Positions 25,572 through 32,257 of a stretch of DNA of 32,883 bases are shown here, piece by piece. The position numbers and the translations under genes are program-made. The stretch comes from Chryseosolibacter indicum. Lineage in GTDB: Bacteria > Bacteroidota > Bacteroidia > Cytophagales > Cyclobacteriaceae. Numbering within the stretch: position 1 is the stretch's first letter; every line of letters starts with the position of its first letter. Under the pieces are notes generated by a model. The model worked only from the letters and a program-made list of their open reading frames with translations. It ran no database searches and had not been told where the DNA came from. The DNA is taken from the NCBI RefSeq assembly GCF_018598585.1, contig NZ_JAHESD010000062.1:1-32883 (forward strand). Direction: 5' to 3'.

Positions 25572-25585
25572 TACACAATGGATAA

Positions 25586-25662
25586 GCATACTTGAAGTAT
25601 CCTAAGTGTATGCTATATGTATACCCGAAGTATTAGCAGTGTATAGGAAGAGTATTAAAATG
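25586..25662. repeat. Array of seven 11-bp units with invariant GTAT
   Basis: GTAT occurs at 25597, 25608, 25619, 25630, 25641 and 25652, each exactly 11 bp from the last, and GCAT at 25586 extends the register by one unit. The next GTAT (25672) is 2 bp out of phase. The seven bases between the GTATs differ from unit to unit, so this is not a simple tandem duplication but a set of similar sites on one DNA face. It is probably an extended binding array for a head-to-tail DNA-binding protein such as an OmpR/PhoB-type regulator. Confidence 0.7.
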
Positions 25663-25763
25663 CGCGGGAGTGTATTAGAAATACCTTTTTGACCTTCAGC
25701 TCTTTCATAATAAACGAAACGGCACTTTTAGATATGTTCAGCATTGCATTGTTTGTGAAGATC

Positions 25764-25783
25764 GGAAGCAATCAATTGCTTCC
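25764..25783. terminator. Perfect 8-bp stem after the ROK gene
   Basis: GGAAGCAA (25764-25771), TCAA loop, TTGCTTCC (25776-25783). It lies 44 bp beyond the ROK stop on the minus strand. No T-run follows, so termination is uncertain. Confidence 0.4.
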
Positions 25784-25826
25784 TGCCCAACTCAACCGAA
25801 ATAATTAACAATCGTCTTTATGTGTA

Positions 25827-26981
25827 TTAGAGGATTGAAGACTTAGTTAATTTGAGATCCTGTTCCGCTGTTGAAATATGCTGAGGAAGTCGATGAAGAG
25901 CAATCGTATAAGCACCAATGGAAATGGCTCGGTTTGTTCCAATTCGTGACTTGATTATACCAATACGCTTTTCACTTTCATATGGTACTTTTCGATTTGA
26001 AAAGGGAACCTCTACCTCTTGATCTTTATAACTCAGAAATTGCTCAAATGACTGCTTGTCTTCAAGGTCGTATACTTTACTGACTAATCGGGGAATGTGC
26101 CTGCCATCAAGCGTCTGAATTGTTCCATTCATGTGCTCAATAATTTTAGGAATAAGCAATGAGTAAGCACCTGAAATTCCACCTCCGATAACAATAATCC
26201 CATCTATTAGCGTAACGGCATGGCAAAGCGATTCCGCAATCACCAATGCCACCTCATTAAATACTTCAAGGGCTGCGGATCTATTACCAGGTTTGATACC
26301 CTGTGCTATTTCACTGATGTCCTTGGGCATTAACCTTGAATCGGTGTTACCCGATTTTTGGGCATAGGCCATTTGAATCGCCTTGGTGCTCATTTGTGCT
26401 TCAGCAAACATAGCTGGGTTAACGATACTTCGGGATAGCCAGATTTCACCACCGGCAAAGTTATCTCCCTCACACAGTGTATTGTTAACGACAAGCCCTG
26501 CACCAAACCCTGTTCCTAGTGTTATTCCAAGAAGATTGGAATAGCGTTTGGATACATTTCTCTCAAATAAACAACCGTTGATGTATGGCAAGGCACCTGC
26601 CATTGCTTCCGCGTAAGCAAAAAGGTTTCCGTCATTGCCAATAAAAGTGGGCAACTTAAAATAGTCCTCTAACATTGGGCCCAACGCTATTCCGCCATCT
26701 TTAAAAGCAGGAAGATTGGGAAGCTTGCCGATAATGCCCGCCCTGTAGTCAGCAGGTCCTGGAAACGCAAAACTTATTGCTATAGGAGCCTCCGGAAGTC
26801 GCGACTTTACTTGCTCAAAACCCGTAATAATAGTGCGGAGGCACTGATCAAGGTTATGGGCATTGGACTCCATTATAATGGGATCAACGATTTCCTCTCC
26901 CCCTTGAATTGCAGAGAACACAAAATTTGTCCCCCCTGCATCTAGCGTCATGACGATACGCTTATCGGTATAAATACTCAT
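25827..26981 (-). CDS. ROK-family sugar kinase-like protein
   Basis: The product has 384 residues. The phosphate-binding motif LDAGGTNFVFSAI lies at residues 14-26, and the likely catalytic base is D117 in FIGNDGNLFAYAEA. An adenosine-side glycine motif (IIVIGGGISGAY) is present. There is no N-terminal helix-turn-helix, so it is a kinase-type rather than regulator-type ROK protein. The usual ROK zinc motif (CxCGxxGC) is missing: the place after LGTGFGAGLVV is occupied by GGEIWLSRSIVNPAMF. Members phosphorylate glucose, fructose, mannose, N-acetylmannosamine or similar sugars; the substrate cannot be fixed here. A palindromic operator sits inside its promoter. Confidence 0.88.
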   Translation of the reverse strand: MSIYTDKRIVMTLDAGGTNFVFSAIQGGEEIVDPIIMESNAHNLDQCLRTIITGFEQVKSRLPEAPIAISFAFPGPADYRAGIIGKLPNLPAFKDGGIALGPMLEDYFKLPTFIGNDGNLFAYAEAMAGALPYINGCLFERNVSKRYSNLLGITLGTGFGAGLVVNNTLCEGDNFAGGEIWLSRSIVNPAMFAEAQMSTKAIQMAYAQKSGNTDSRLMPKDISEIAQGIKPGNRSAALEVFNEVALVIAESLCHAVTLIDGIIVIGGGISGAYSLLIPKIIEHMNGTIQTLDGRHIPRLVSKVYDLEDKQSFEQFLSYKDQEVEVPFSNRKVPYESEKRIGIIKSRIGTNRAISIGAYTIALHRLPQHISTAEQDLKLTKSSIL

Positions 26982-26992
26982 GGTTTAAAAAT

Positions 26993-27023
26993 CAAAATTA
27001 GCCAAACCGGTTTAGCTAAACAA
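26993..27023 (-). promoter_or_regulatory. Promoter of the ROK kinase gene
   Basis: On the minus strand TTG (27023-27021) and TAATTTTG (27000-26993) are separated by 20 nt, within the 17-23 nt usual for Bacteroidota promoters. A start near 26986 leaves only a few bases before the ATG at 26981, so the mRNA may be nearly leaderless. Confidence 0.65.
26998..27019. promoter_or_regulatory. LacI-type palindromic operator
   Basis: A 22-bp palindrome matches its own reverse complement at 20 positions. The core AAACCGGTTT has the central CG step typical of LacI/GalR-family operators, with TTAGC and GCTAA flanks. It fills the spacer between the -33 and -7 boxes, so binding would block transcription. 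No LacI-type gene is in the window. Confidence 0.65.
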
Positions 27024-27434
27024 TACATGCAGGAACTTAGGAATAGAATTACACCCCCTGCACGTATTCTATTACTGCATATGCAACAAGAGGTAAAAAT
27101 CGACTCTGCCTTTGAAACTACCCGCACATTTTAAAGTAGTTATGTCTTTTGTATACAATTTCGGATAAGAAATAAGGAACATTAGAAAACGATGAGAACG
27201 TATGAATAGCAAGCAAGTTTTCGGAACGTTCACAGCTATTAACCTATACAAAAGCGCTAGGGGGAAAAATTCAACGTTAAGCAATATCAGTAACAATTCG
27301 CTTACCAGACGTTTACCCAGGATCAATAAAAAAGAAAGCAACGCTTGTCACATTGGCAAGCATTGCTTCTTTGTTTAGCTTATTAAATAAATTCACACGT
27401 AACCTATAGGGATTACTCATAATCAAATTAGACA
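27024..27434. other. Intergenic gap of 411 bp
   Basis: It lies between the ROK promoter and the GreA-like gene stop. Its only clear element is the terminator at 27334-27372. A minus-strand 89-codon frame here (27072-27341) ends in no recognisable domain and overlaps the terminator, so it is not called. Confidence 0.5.
27334..27372 (-). terminator. Intrinsic terminator of the small-protein/GreA-like operon
   Basis: GCAACGCTTG (27338-27347) pairs with CAAGCATTGC (27357-27366) with one G-T wobble, and the A/T flanks extend the stem. On the minus strand a run of T (CTTTTTTATT) follows. It lies 63 bp after the stop at 27435. Confidence 0.75.
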
Positions 27435-27848
27435 TCACAAGTAGTAGTCACCTGCAGCTTCTGGCTGATACGTTACTTTCTGGACTTCAAACATTCCAAT
27501 TCCATTTGGAATTCGCCATGACACTACATCGTTTTCTTTTCTTCCTAGCAGAGCCAGTCCGATTTCCGAAAAAACCGAAACTCTTCTTTCCCGGGGCTCA
27601 GCATCTTCAGGATAAGTTATCGTAATCTCTGCTTCTATTCTGTTCGTCAGGTCCTTCAACTTAACTCTTGAGTTCATCGTTACAACGTTGTCCATTATTT
27701 CATGTTGAGGCAATAATTTCGCTTCGCCCAAATTCTCCATCAATTGACTTGTTACTTTTGGCATTTTTGCTTTTAAGGAAGCGAACTCTATTAGTCCCAT
27801 TAACCTTTGATAATCATTTACTGTAATTGTTATTGGTTTTTGCATCAT
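27435..27848 (-). CDS. GreA/GreB-family (Rnk-like) transcription factor
   Basis: The product has 137 residues (136 if the second ATG is used). A short N-terminal helical part (DYQRLMGLIEFASLKAKMPK) is followed by a GreA/GreB C-terminal-type domain: IMDNVVTMNSRVKLKDL, AEITITYPEDAEPRERRVSV, FSEIGLALLGRKENDVVSWR and VQKVTYQPE. The coiled-coil arm is much shorter than in true GreA and resembles Rnk, which binds RNA polymerase but does not stimulate cleavage. It follows two small genes on the same strand, 32 bp after the second. Confidence 0.85.
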   Translation of the reverse strand: MMQKPITITVNDYQRLMGLIEFASLKAKMPKVTSQLMENLGEAKLLPQHEIMDNVVTMNSRVKLKDLTNRIEAEITITYPEDAEPRERRVSVFSEIGLALLGRKENDVVSWRIPNGIGMFEVQKVTYQPEAAGDYYL

Positions 27849-27880
27849 TTCTTATTTATAAGATTGACTTATTTAAAATT

Positions 27881-28096
27881 TTACTCAAGTTGTTCTTTCG
27901 TCTTTGCTCGCTCTTGGTCCTGATAGATACTTAATATATAAACGAAGACGATTACAGGAAGAGAAAGCAAAATTAAACCATGTGAAGTAAGACTCTCCGC
28001 ATAGCCATCTTTTAAAACAATTGCTAAAAGAAGAATCAGCATTGTTCGAATCATATCATTTATAGGGTCCTCTATTTTATTCTTAATGTTCGTCAT
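27881..28096 (-). CDS. Small two-helix membrane protein
   Basis: The product has 71 residues. Two hydrophobic segments, MIRTMLILLLAIVLKDGYA and GLILLSLPVIVFVYILSIY, are followed by a charged tail (QDQERAKTKEQLE). Its start overlaps the previous gene by 4 nt (ATGA), the mark of translational coupling. No family recognised. The linkage to a GreA/Rnk-like factor suggests a stationary-phase or stress-related operon. Confidence 0.65.
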   Translation of the reverse strand: MTNIKNKIEDPINDMIRTMLILLLAIVLKDGYAESLTSHGLILLSLPVIVFVYILSIYQDQERAKTKEQLE

Positions 28097-28305
28097 GATG
28101 ATAGTTTTTGATACTTTATCTCATTGAGAGTTAACATATCCGATTGCAATCGCACCCAGTTTTTAAGGGCTGCGCGTTCCCCGTTGTCCAGGTATTTAAA
28201 TGCCTTTCTATATTCTTTCCTGAATAGTTTTTTATCAAAACTTATCTTAGAGAGAATAACTTTAGAATATTCAAGCATACTAAGCTTAAATTTCCTTTCA
28301 TTCAT
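28093..28305 (-). CDS. Small basic conserved protein, operon leader
   Basis: The product has 70 residues, starts MNERKFKLSMLEYSKVILSK and continues with SFDKKLFRKEYRKAFKYLD and ALKNWVRLQSDML. It is helical and rich in Lys/Arg, with no signal peptide. I recall small unnamed Bacteroidota proteins with the SFDKKLFRKEYRK motif, but no function. It is the first gene of the operon 28093-27881-27435, with a 4-nt overlap to the membrane protein gene. Confidence 0.7.
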   Translation of the reverse strand: MNERKFKLSMLEYSKVILSKISFDKKLFRKEYRKAFKYLDNGERAALKNWVRLQSDMLTLNEIKYQKLSS

Positions 28306-28711
28306 AGTGATGATTTTAGTAGGTGAAAAAAAACAAGGGGACTGAGACTTGTGTCACAGACCCACGCTTACTAAATGCGAAATAAAATTGTCCGTCCGTA
28401 TAATGGACGGGTCAGGAATGAAAGATTAAAGGCGTTATGTATTCACAGCCAAGTGGATTTGACGTCATGAGCAATTGCCCACACGTAAATCCGTGCCAAA
28501 AAGTATGGGTATTTTTCATGATCAAAAAATTAAAACACAATTATATATTCTGTCTATTAGCAATATACTTTTTTAACGTCATTATATGCTTATTGGTTCA
28601 ACCTCTTATTGCTACAACAAAAGATCTAATCCATCTATAATATGTGCTGCAAAGGCGAATAATTCTAAAATCATCAATAGCGTGATAATAAACCAAAGCA
28701 ATACGCGACCT

Positions 28712-28719
28712 TAATTTTG
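28712..28719 (+). promoter_or_regulatory. -7 box, possible promoter of the MFS gene
   Basis: TAATTTTG is an exact TAnnTTTG match, 159 bp before the MFS ATG. No TTG at proper spacing is seen upstream. A closer near-match, TAATTTTC, lies about 10-20 bp before the ATG. Confidence 0.3.
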
Positions 28720-28810
28720 TATCTTCGACATTATGAAATTTGTTTATTGATACAAAGATTAGCCTTAAGCACTGGATCATTCAACCTATGGTCTAAACTT
28801 TTCCATACCT

Positions 28811-28834
28811 ATAGTAGATGACATAGTAGATGAC
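28811..28834. repeat. Exact 12-bp tandem duplication before the MFS gene
   Basis: ATAGTAGATGAC occurs twice with no gap (28811-28822 and 28823-28834), 44 bp before the MFS start. A second imperfect repeat (GTTGTAATT twice, 10 bp apart) follows at about 28847-28865. This could be a slippage product that changes promoter spacing. Confidence 0.6.
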
Positions 28835-28878
28835 AACCATAGCTGGTTGTAATTCGTTGTAATTTTCTTCAGCTGTTT

Positions 28879-30126
28879 ATGAAAAATCAAAAGTGGTTCC
28901 GGACTTATATCTTCATATGGACCGGACAGTTTATATCAACGCTCACAAGTTACGCCGTACAATTTGCGGTAGTTATCTGGCTTAGTTTAGAGTACGATTC
29001 TGCAGAAGTATTGGCTTTCGCAGGAATTGCCGGATTATTGCCGCAAGCCCTTATCGGTCCGTTCGTGGGTGTATTCATTGACCGTTGGGATCGCAAAAAG
29101 GTAATGATCTATGCCGACGCATTTATTGCATTCTGCGCATTTGCAATGACATTTGTATTGAAAGAGGGCGGAGACTTGTTGTTGGTTTACGTGTTGTTGG
29201 GTTGCCGCTCAATTGGAAATGCTTTTCATACTCCTGCTATGCAGGCCGTTGCCCCGCTCATCGTACCGGAAAGTGAATTGCTTCGGGTTTCCGGTATCAA
29301 TCAGATGTTGCAGTCTGTTAGCAGCATCGGCGGCCCGGCTTTAGGAACTCTGGCTATAACATTTTTCTCAATCTCTAATGTATTGTACCTGGACGTATTT
29401 GGTGCCGTCGCAGCGATTGGTTCATTGCTATTTGTAACCATACCTCGTTTAGACGCTACAGCACATTCGTCAATGTCTACGGTACTTACAGAACTTAAGG
29501 ATGGGTTTAGTGCCATCTATTCCAACAAAGGACTGGGCTTTTTATTTCTCTATGCGATGATCGCAACGTTCTTTATTATGCCCGTTGCTGTGCTGTTCCC
29601 GCTACTTACAACAGGACATTACGCTGGTGGAAAGTGGCAGATGAGTCTTATCGAGATCGTGTGGGGAATCGGTATGCTTGCTGGAGGTTCACTGTTGGGA
29701 ATGGCACGAGTCAAAATATCGAAAGTCATTCTGGTAAATACAATGCACATAATACTGGGATTCACGTTTGTACTATCCGGTTGGTTTCCCCCCTCCTGGT
29801 TCCCTGGTTTTGTTCTCGTTACAACCTTGGGAGGGATGTCAATGTCCATTTTCTCAGCCGCATTCATGACAACCATTCAGGAAGAAGTAGAACCACACAT
29901 GCTCGGCCGGGTATTTTCCCTGTATTTCAGCATGGCCCTCCTACCCAGCATGGTTGGACTATTGTTTACCGGTGTCATTGCTGAAATAATCGGTGTTACT
30001 AATGCCTTCCTGATATCGGGCACGGCCGTGTTACTGGTAGGAATAGTTTCTTTTCTCACGCCTGCACTTATGCGGCTCGGGAAGAAAGATGAGAAACAAG
30101 GCAACTTTCAACCCCAAAATTCCTAA
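28879..30126 (+). CDS. MFS efflux transporter, Mef/MFS_3 type
   Basis: The product has 415 residues with about 12 membrane helices. It starts KWFRTYIFIWTGQFISTLTS, then AVQFAVVIWL. The MFS signature loop between helices 2 and 3 is FVGVFIDRWDRKKVMI (about 63-78), and FHTPAMQAVAPLIVP lies near helix 4. The second half has the matching EEVEPHMLGRVFSLYFSMAL loop. This is the layout of the MFS_3 group with macrolide (Mef) and enterobactin exporters. Substrate is unknown; drug or siderophore export is the family expectation. It stands alone on the plus strand. Confidence 0.9.
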   Translation: MKNQKWFRTYIFIWTGQFISTLTSYAVQFAVVIWLSLEYDSAEVLAFAGIAGLLPQALIGPFVGVFIDRWDRKKVMIYADAFIAFCAFAMTFVLKEGGDLLLVYVLLGCRSIGNAFHTPAMQAVAPLIVPESELLRVSGINQMLQSVSSIGGPALGTLAITFFSISNVLYLDVFGAVAAIGSLLFVTIPRLDATAHSSMSTVLTELKDGFSAIYSNKGLGFLFLYAMIATFFIMPVAVLFPLLTTGHYAGGKWQMSLIEIVWGIGMLAGGSLLGMARVKISKVILVNTMHIILGFTFVLSGWFPPSWFPGFVLVTTLGGMSMSIFSAAFMTTIQEEVEPHMLGRVFSLYFSMALLPSMVGLLFTGVIAEIIGVTNAFLISGTAVLLVGIVSFLTPALMRLGKKDEKQGNFQPQNS

Positions 30127-30194
30127 CCCAACTTGTCGACAGTGCTTCTGGTGCACCGGTCGTAACTTAACAGCCATCATCGGAACTTGAATAA

Positions 30195-30220
30195 TTGTTT
30201 ACATTAAATGGTTATATTTG
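30195..30220 (+). promoter_or_regulatory. Promoter of the small coiled-coil protein gene
   Basis: TTG (30195-30197) and TATATTTG (30213-30220) are 15 nt apart; the -7 box matches TAnnTTTG exactly. A start near 30227 gives a leader of about 90 nt before the ATG at 30319. Confidence 0.5.
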
Positions 30221-30318
30221 AGCAACTTATTTAATCGAATCAGGCTCTCTGCTTTTCCAAGTGAGAATATATGATCTGTCTCCATGGATTCAATAAGGAG
30301 TTTAACTCCAAATGAATT

Positions 30319-30534
30319 ATGGAAACCACCAAAGAACCACAAATTACTTCTGCATCTCCCCTTCTCAATAGCATTCGAAACACAAGCAAATCGCTCGTAC
30401 TTTCTGAAAAGCAGCTCTCTCGCTGTTATGACTCTCTAAAAAGCGATCAACAAATACTTCTTGAAAGCAATAAACTACTACATGAATCAAGAGTTGTTCT
30501 GCAAAAGGCATTGCCAAAGCAATCATCATTATAG
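30319..30534 (+). CDS. Small helical (coiled-coil) protein, unknown function
   Basis: The product has 71 residues, METTKEPQITSASPLLNSIR at the start, then a long amphipathic helix (about 20-62: SLVLSEKQLSRCYDSLKSDQ, then LLESNKLLHESRVVLQKAL) with heptad-like leucines. There is no signal peptide or membrane segment. A good promoter upstream supports a real gene. No family recognised. Confidence 0.55.
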   Translation: METTKEPQITSASPLLNSIRNTSKSLVLSEKQLSRCYDSLKSDQQILLESNKLLHESRVVLQKALPKQSSL

Positions 30535-30666
30535 AACAACATCCCTTTCAAAAATAATATAAGCGATGATGGTTCGGAATGTTGACCGCCTACAAATTAC
30601 GAATGTCAGTGTTGAAGTTATTTCTACTACCTTTTCAATCATTCAGCTTTACTGCATGACCAATTT

Positions 30667-32244
30667 CTAATCTCGTTGCAAGTTTCCATTCACAAGACGC
30701 GATATTTTATTGGGATTGGAGTCTTGAAGCTCGGCTGGCAACAGCCACTGGGGAAAGCCTTGGTAACAAACAGGGCGTGCAAAACGTGTAATTGCTCGTG
30801 TTCCAACTGAGGTTGAACGACTGTCGGATGTTGCAGGGAAAGGTCCTCCGTGTACCATGCTATGGCATACTTCAACTCCCGTAGGATAACCGTTAATGAT
30901 GAGTCGTCCGGCTTTTTGTTCAAGCACCGATACCAGCGATGAAAATTCCTTCAGATCGTTTTCTGTAGCATGCAGTGTCACTGTCAAATGTCCGGAAAGT
31001 TTGTTTGCAACAGCCATCAAGTCTTCACGCTTGGCTGCTGTAATGATCAATGAAGAAGGACCGAAAACTTCTTCTTCCAGGGTATGTTCATTTAAAAAAG
31101 TATTTGCTGTTGTTTCAAGCAAGGAAGGTATTCCCTGATAACCATCTCCTGCATTCTTACCAGTTGCAAGGACTCTAACCCCTTCTACTTTCTGTAGCCT
31201 CTCAACCCCTCGAGAAAAATTTTCCTGCATTCCATGCGTAAGCATTACCCCTGAGGTAATATCTCCAAACACGTTTTTAATTCTCTTTTTAAACGCAGTA
31301 CTCCCTTCAGACTCCTCAACCAACACAAGTCCTGGATTAGTACAAAACTGGCCAACACCCTGCGTAATGGATGCAGCAAGCTCTGATGAAATTTGCTCAC
31401 CTCGTTGGCTCAACGCCTCAGGAAGTATAAAGACAGGATTGGTGCTTCCCATTTCTGCAAATACAGGAATAGGCTCCGCTCTCTTGTTCGCCTCATCGAA
31501 GATCGATTTCCCTCCAACATAGGACCCTGTAAACCCAATTGCTTTTATCAGCGGATGTCTTACAAGAAACTGTCCTGCCTCAATGGATTTACCGTATACC
31601 ATAGAGAAAGTACCATCGGGCATCCCACTTATCTTTACGGCTTCTACTATTGCATTGGCTACGAGCTCGCATGTTCCAGGATGAGCTGGATGGGCTTTAA
31701 AAACAACCGTACACCCTGCAGCAAGCGCAGAAACCGTATCGCCGCCGGCAACTGAAAATGCAAGGGGAAAATTGCTGGCTCCAAAAATCCCGACAGGTCC
31801 AAGGGGCCTGAGCATACTTCGCACATCGGGCTTTGGTAGTGGCAATCTTGCCGGATCAGCTGTGTCTATCCGGGCATCAACCCAGGAGCCCTCACGCAAG
31901 AGTTGAGCAAACAATTTTAGCTGCCCAACAGTACGACCACGTTCACCAATGATCCTTGCTTCCGGCAGGCCTGTTTCTTCTGTACATCTTTGGATGAGCT
32001 CAGCACCAAGCGCAACAATTTGCTCCCCTATTGCTTCAAGAAAGTCAGCTTTTTGAATCCCCGTCTTATCCCGATATTCTTGAAATGCTACACTTGCCTT
32101 TTCTACCGCAGCGTTAATCTCGGCGGGCGTTGCCTCAAAAAATTCCGGACTTAAAACAGCACATGTAGCAGGATTTTCTGCTTGAAAGGTTTTGCCGCTT
32201 CCTGATCTTTCACTTCCTATAAAATTTTTCCCTGTCAACTTCAT
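30667..32244 (-). CDS. Alpha-ketoglutarate-semialdehyde (2,5-dioxovalerate) dehydrogenase
   Basis: The product has 525 residues, the length of the KGSADH branch of the aldehyde dehydrogenase family. Visible motifs are the cofactor-binding GPVGIFGASNFPLAFSVAGG, the FKAHPAHPG segment typical of this branch, GFTGSYVGG, the catalytic glutamate E264 in FAEMGSTNP and the catalytic cysteine C301 in QFCTNPGLVL. It oxidises 2,5-dioxopentanoate to 2-oxoglutarate with NAD(P)+, the last step of Weimberg-type pentose and sugar-acid oxidation (also used for hydroxyproline). It follows the FAH-fold gene by 13 nt in one operon, which supports the pathway role. Confidence 0.88.
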   Translation of the reverse strand: MKLTGKNFIGSERSGSGKTFQAENPATCAVLSPEFFEATPAEINAAVEKASVAFQEYRDKTGIQKADFLEAIGEQIVALGAELIQRCTEETGLPEARIIGERGRTVGQLKLFAQLLREGSWVDARIDTADPARLPLPKPDVRSMLRPLGPVGIFGASNFPLAFSVAGGDTVSALAAGCTVVFKAHPAHPGTCELVANAIVEAVKISGMPDGTFSMVYGKSIEAGQFLVRHPLIKAIGFTGSYVGGKSIFDEANKRAEPIPVFAEMGSTNPVFILPEALSQRGEQISSELAASITQGVGQFCTNPGLVLVEESEGSTAFKKRIKNVFGDITSGVMLTHGMQENFSRGVERLQKVEGVRVLATGKNAGDGYQGIPSLLETTANTFLNEHTLEEEVFGPSSLIITAAKREDLMAVANKLSGHLTVTLHATENDLKEFSSLVSVLEQKAGRLIINGYPTGVEVCHSMVHGGPFPATSDSRSTSVGTRAITRFARPVCYQGFPQWLLPAELQDSNPNKISRLVNGNLQRD

Positions 32245-32257
32245 ATGTTAATTCTCC

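Larger units (their letters stand above)
24834..25826. other. Gene-poor region of 993 bp with repeats and hairpins
   Basis: This gap between two minus-strand genes has no long ORF. From left to right it holds about 500 bp without visible structure, a -7 box at 25346, a 36-codon ORF (25438-25548) that runs straight into a hairpin (25547-25571), the 11-bp repeat array (25586-25662) and a perfect 8-bp stem (25764-25783). Confidence 0.6.
28306..28878. other. Intergenic gap of 573 bp between divergent genes
   Basis: It holds a short stem (CCGTCC 28392-28397 with GGACGG 28405-28410), a -7 box TAATTTTG at 28712-28719 and an exact 12-bp tandem duplication at 28811-28834. A plus-strand 67-codon frame (28437-28640) has one hydrophobic segment but no supporting signal and is not called. 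Confidence 0.5.

Noticed and set aside
27072-27341. Minus-strand 89-codon hydrophobic frame
   Set aside because: It begins inside the terminator of the GreA-like operon and looks like a chance frame in AT-rich sequence.
28437-28640. Plus-strand 67-codon frame with one hydrophobic segment
   Set aside because: Low-complexity AT-rich sequence, no promoter box before it and no recognisable family.
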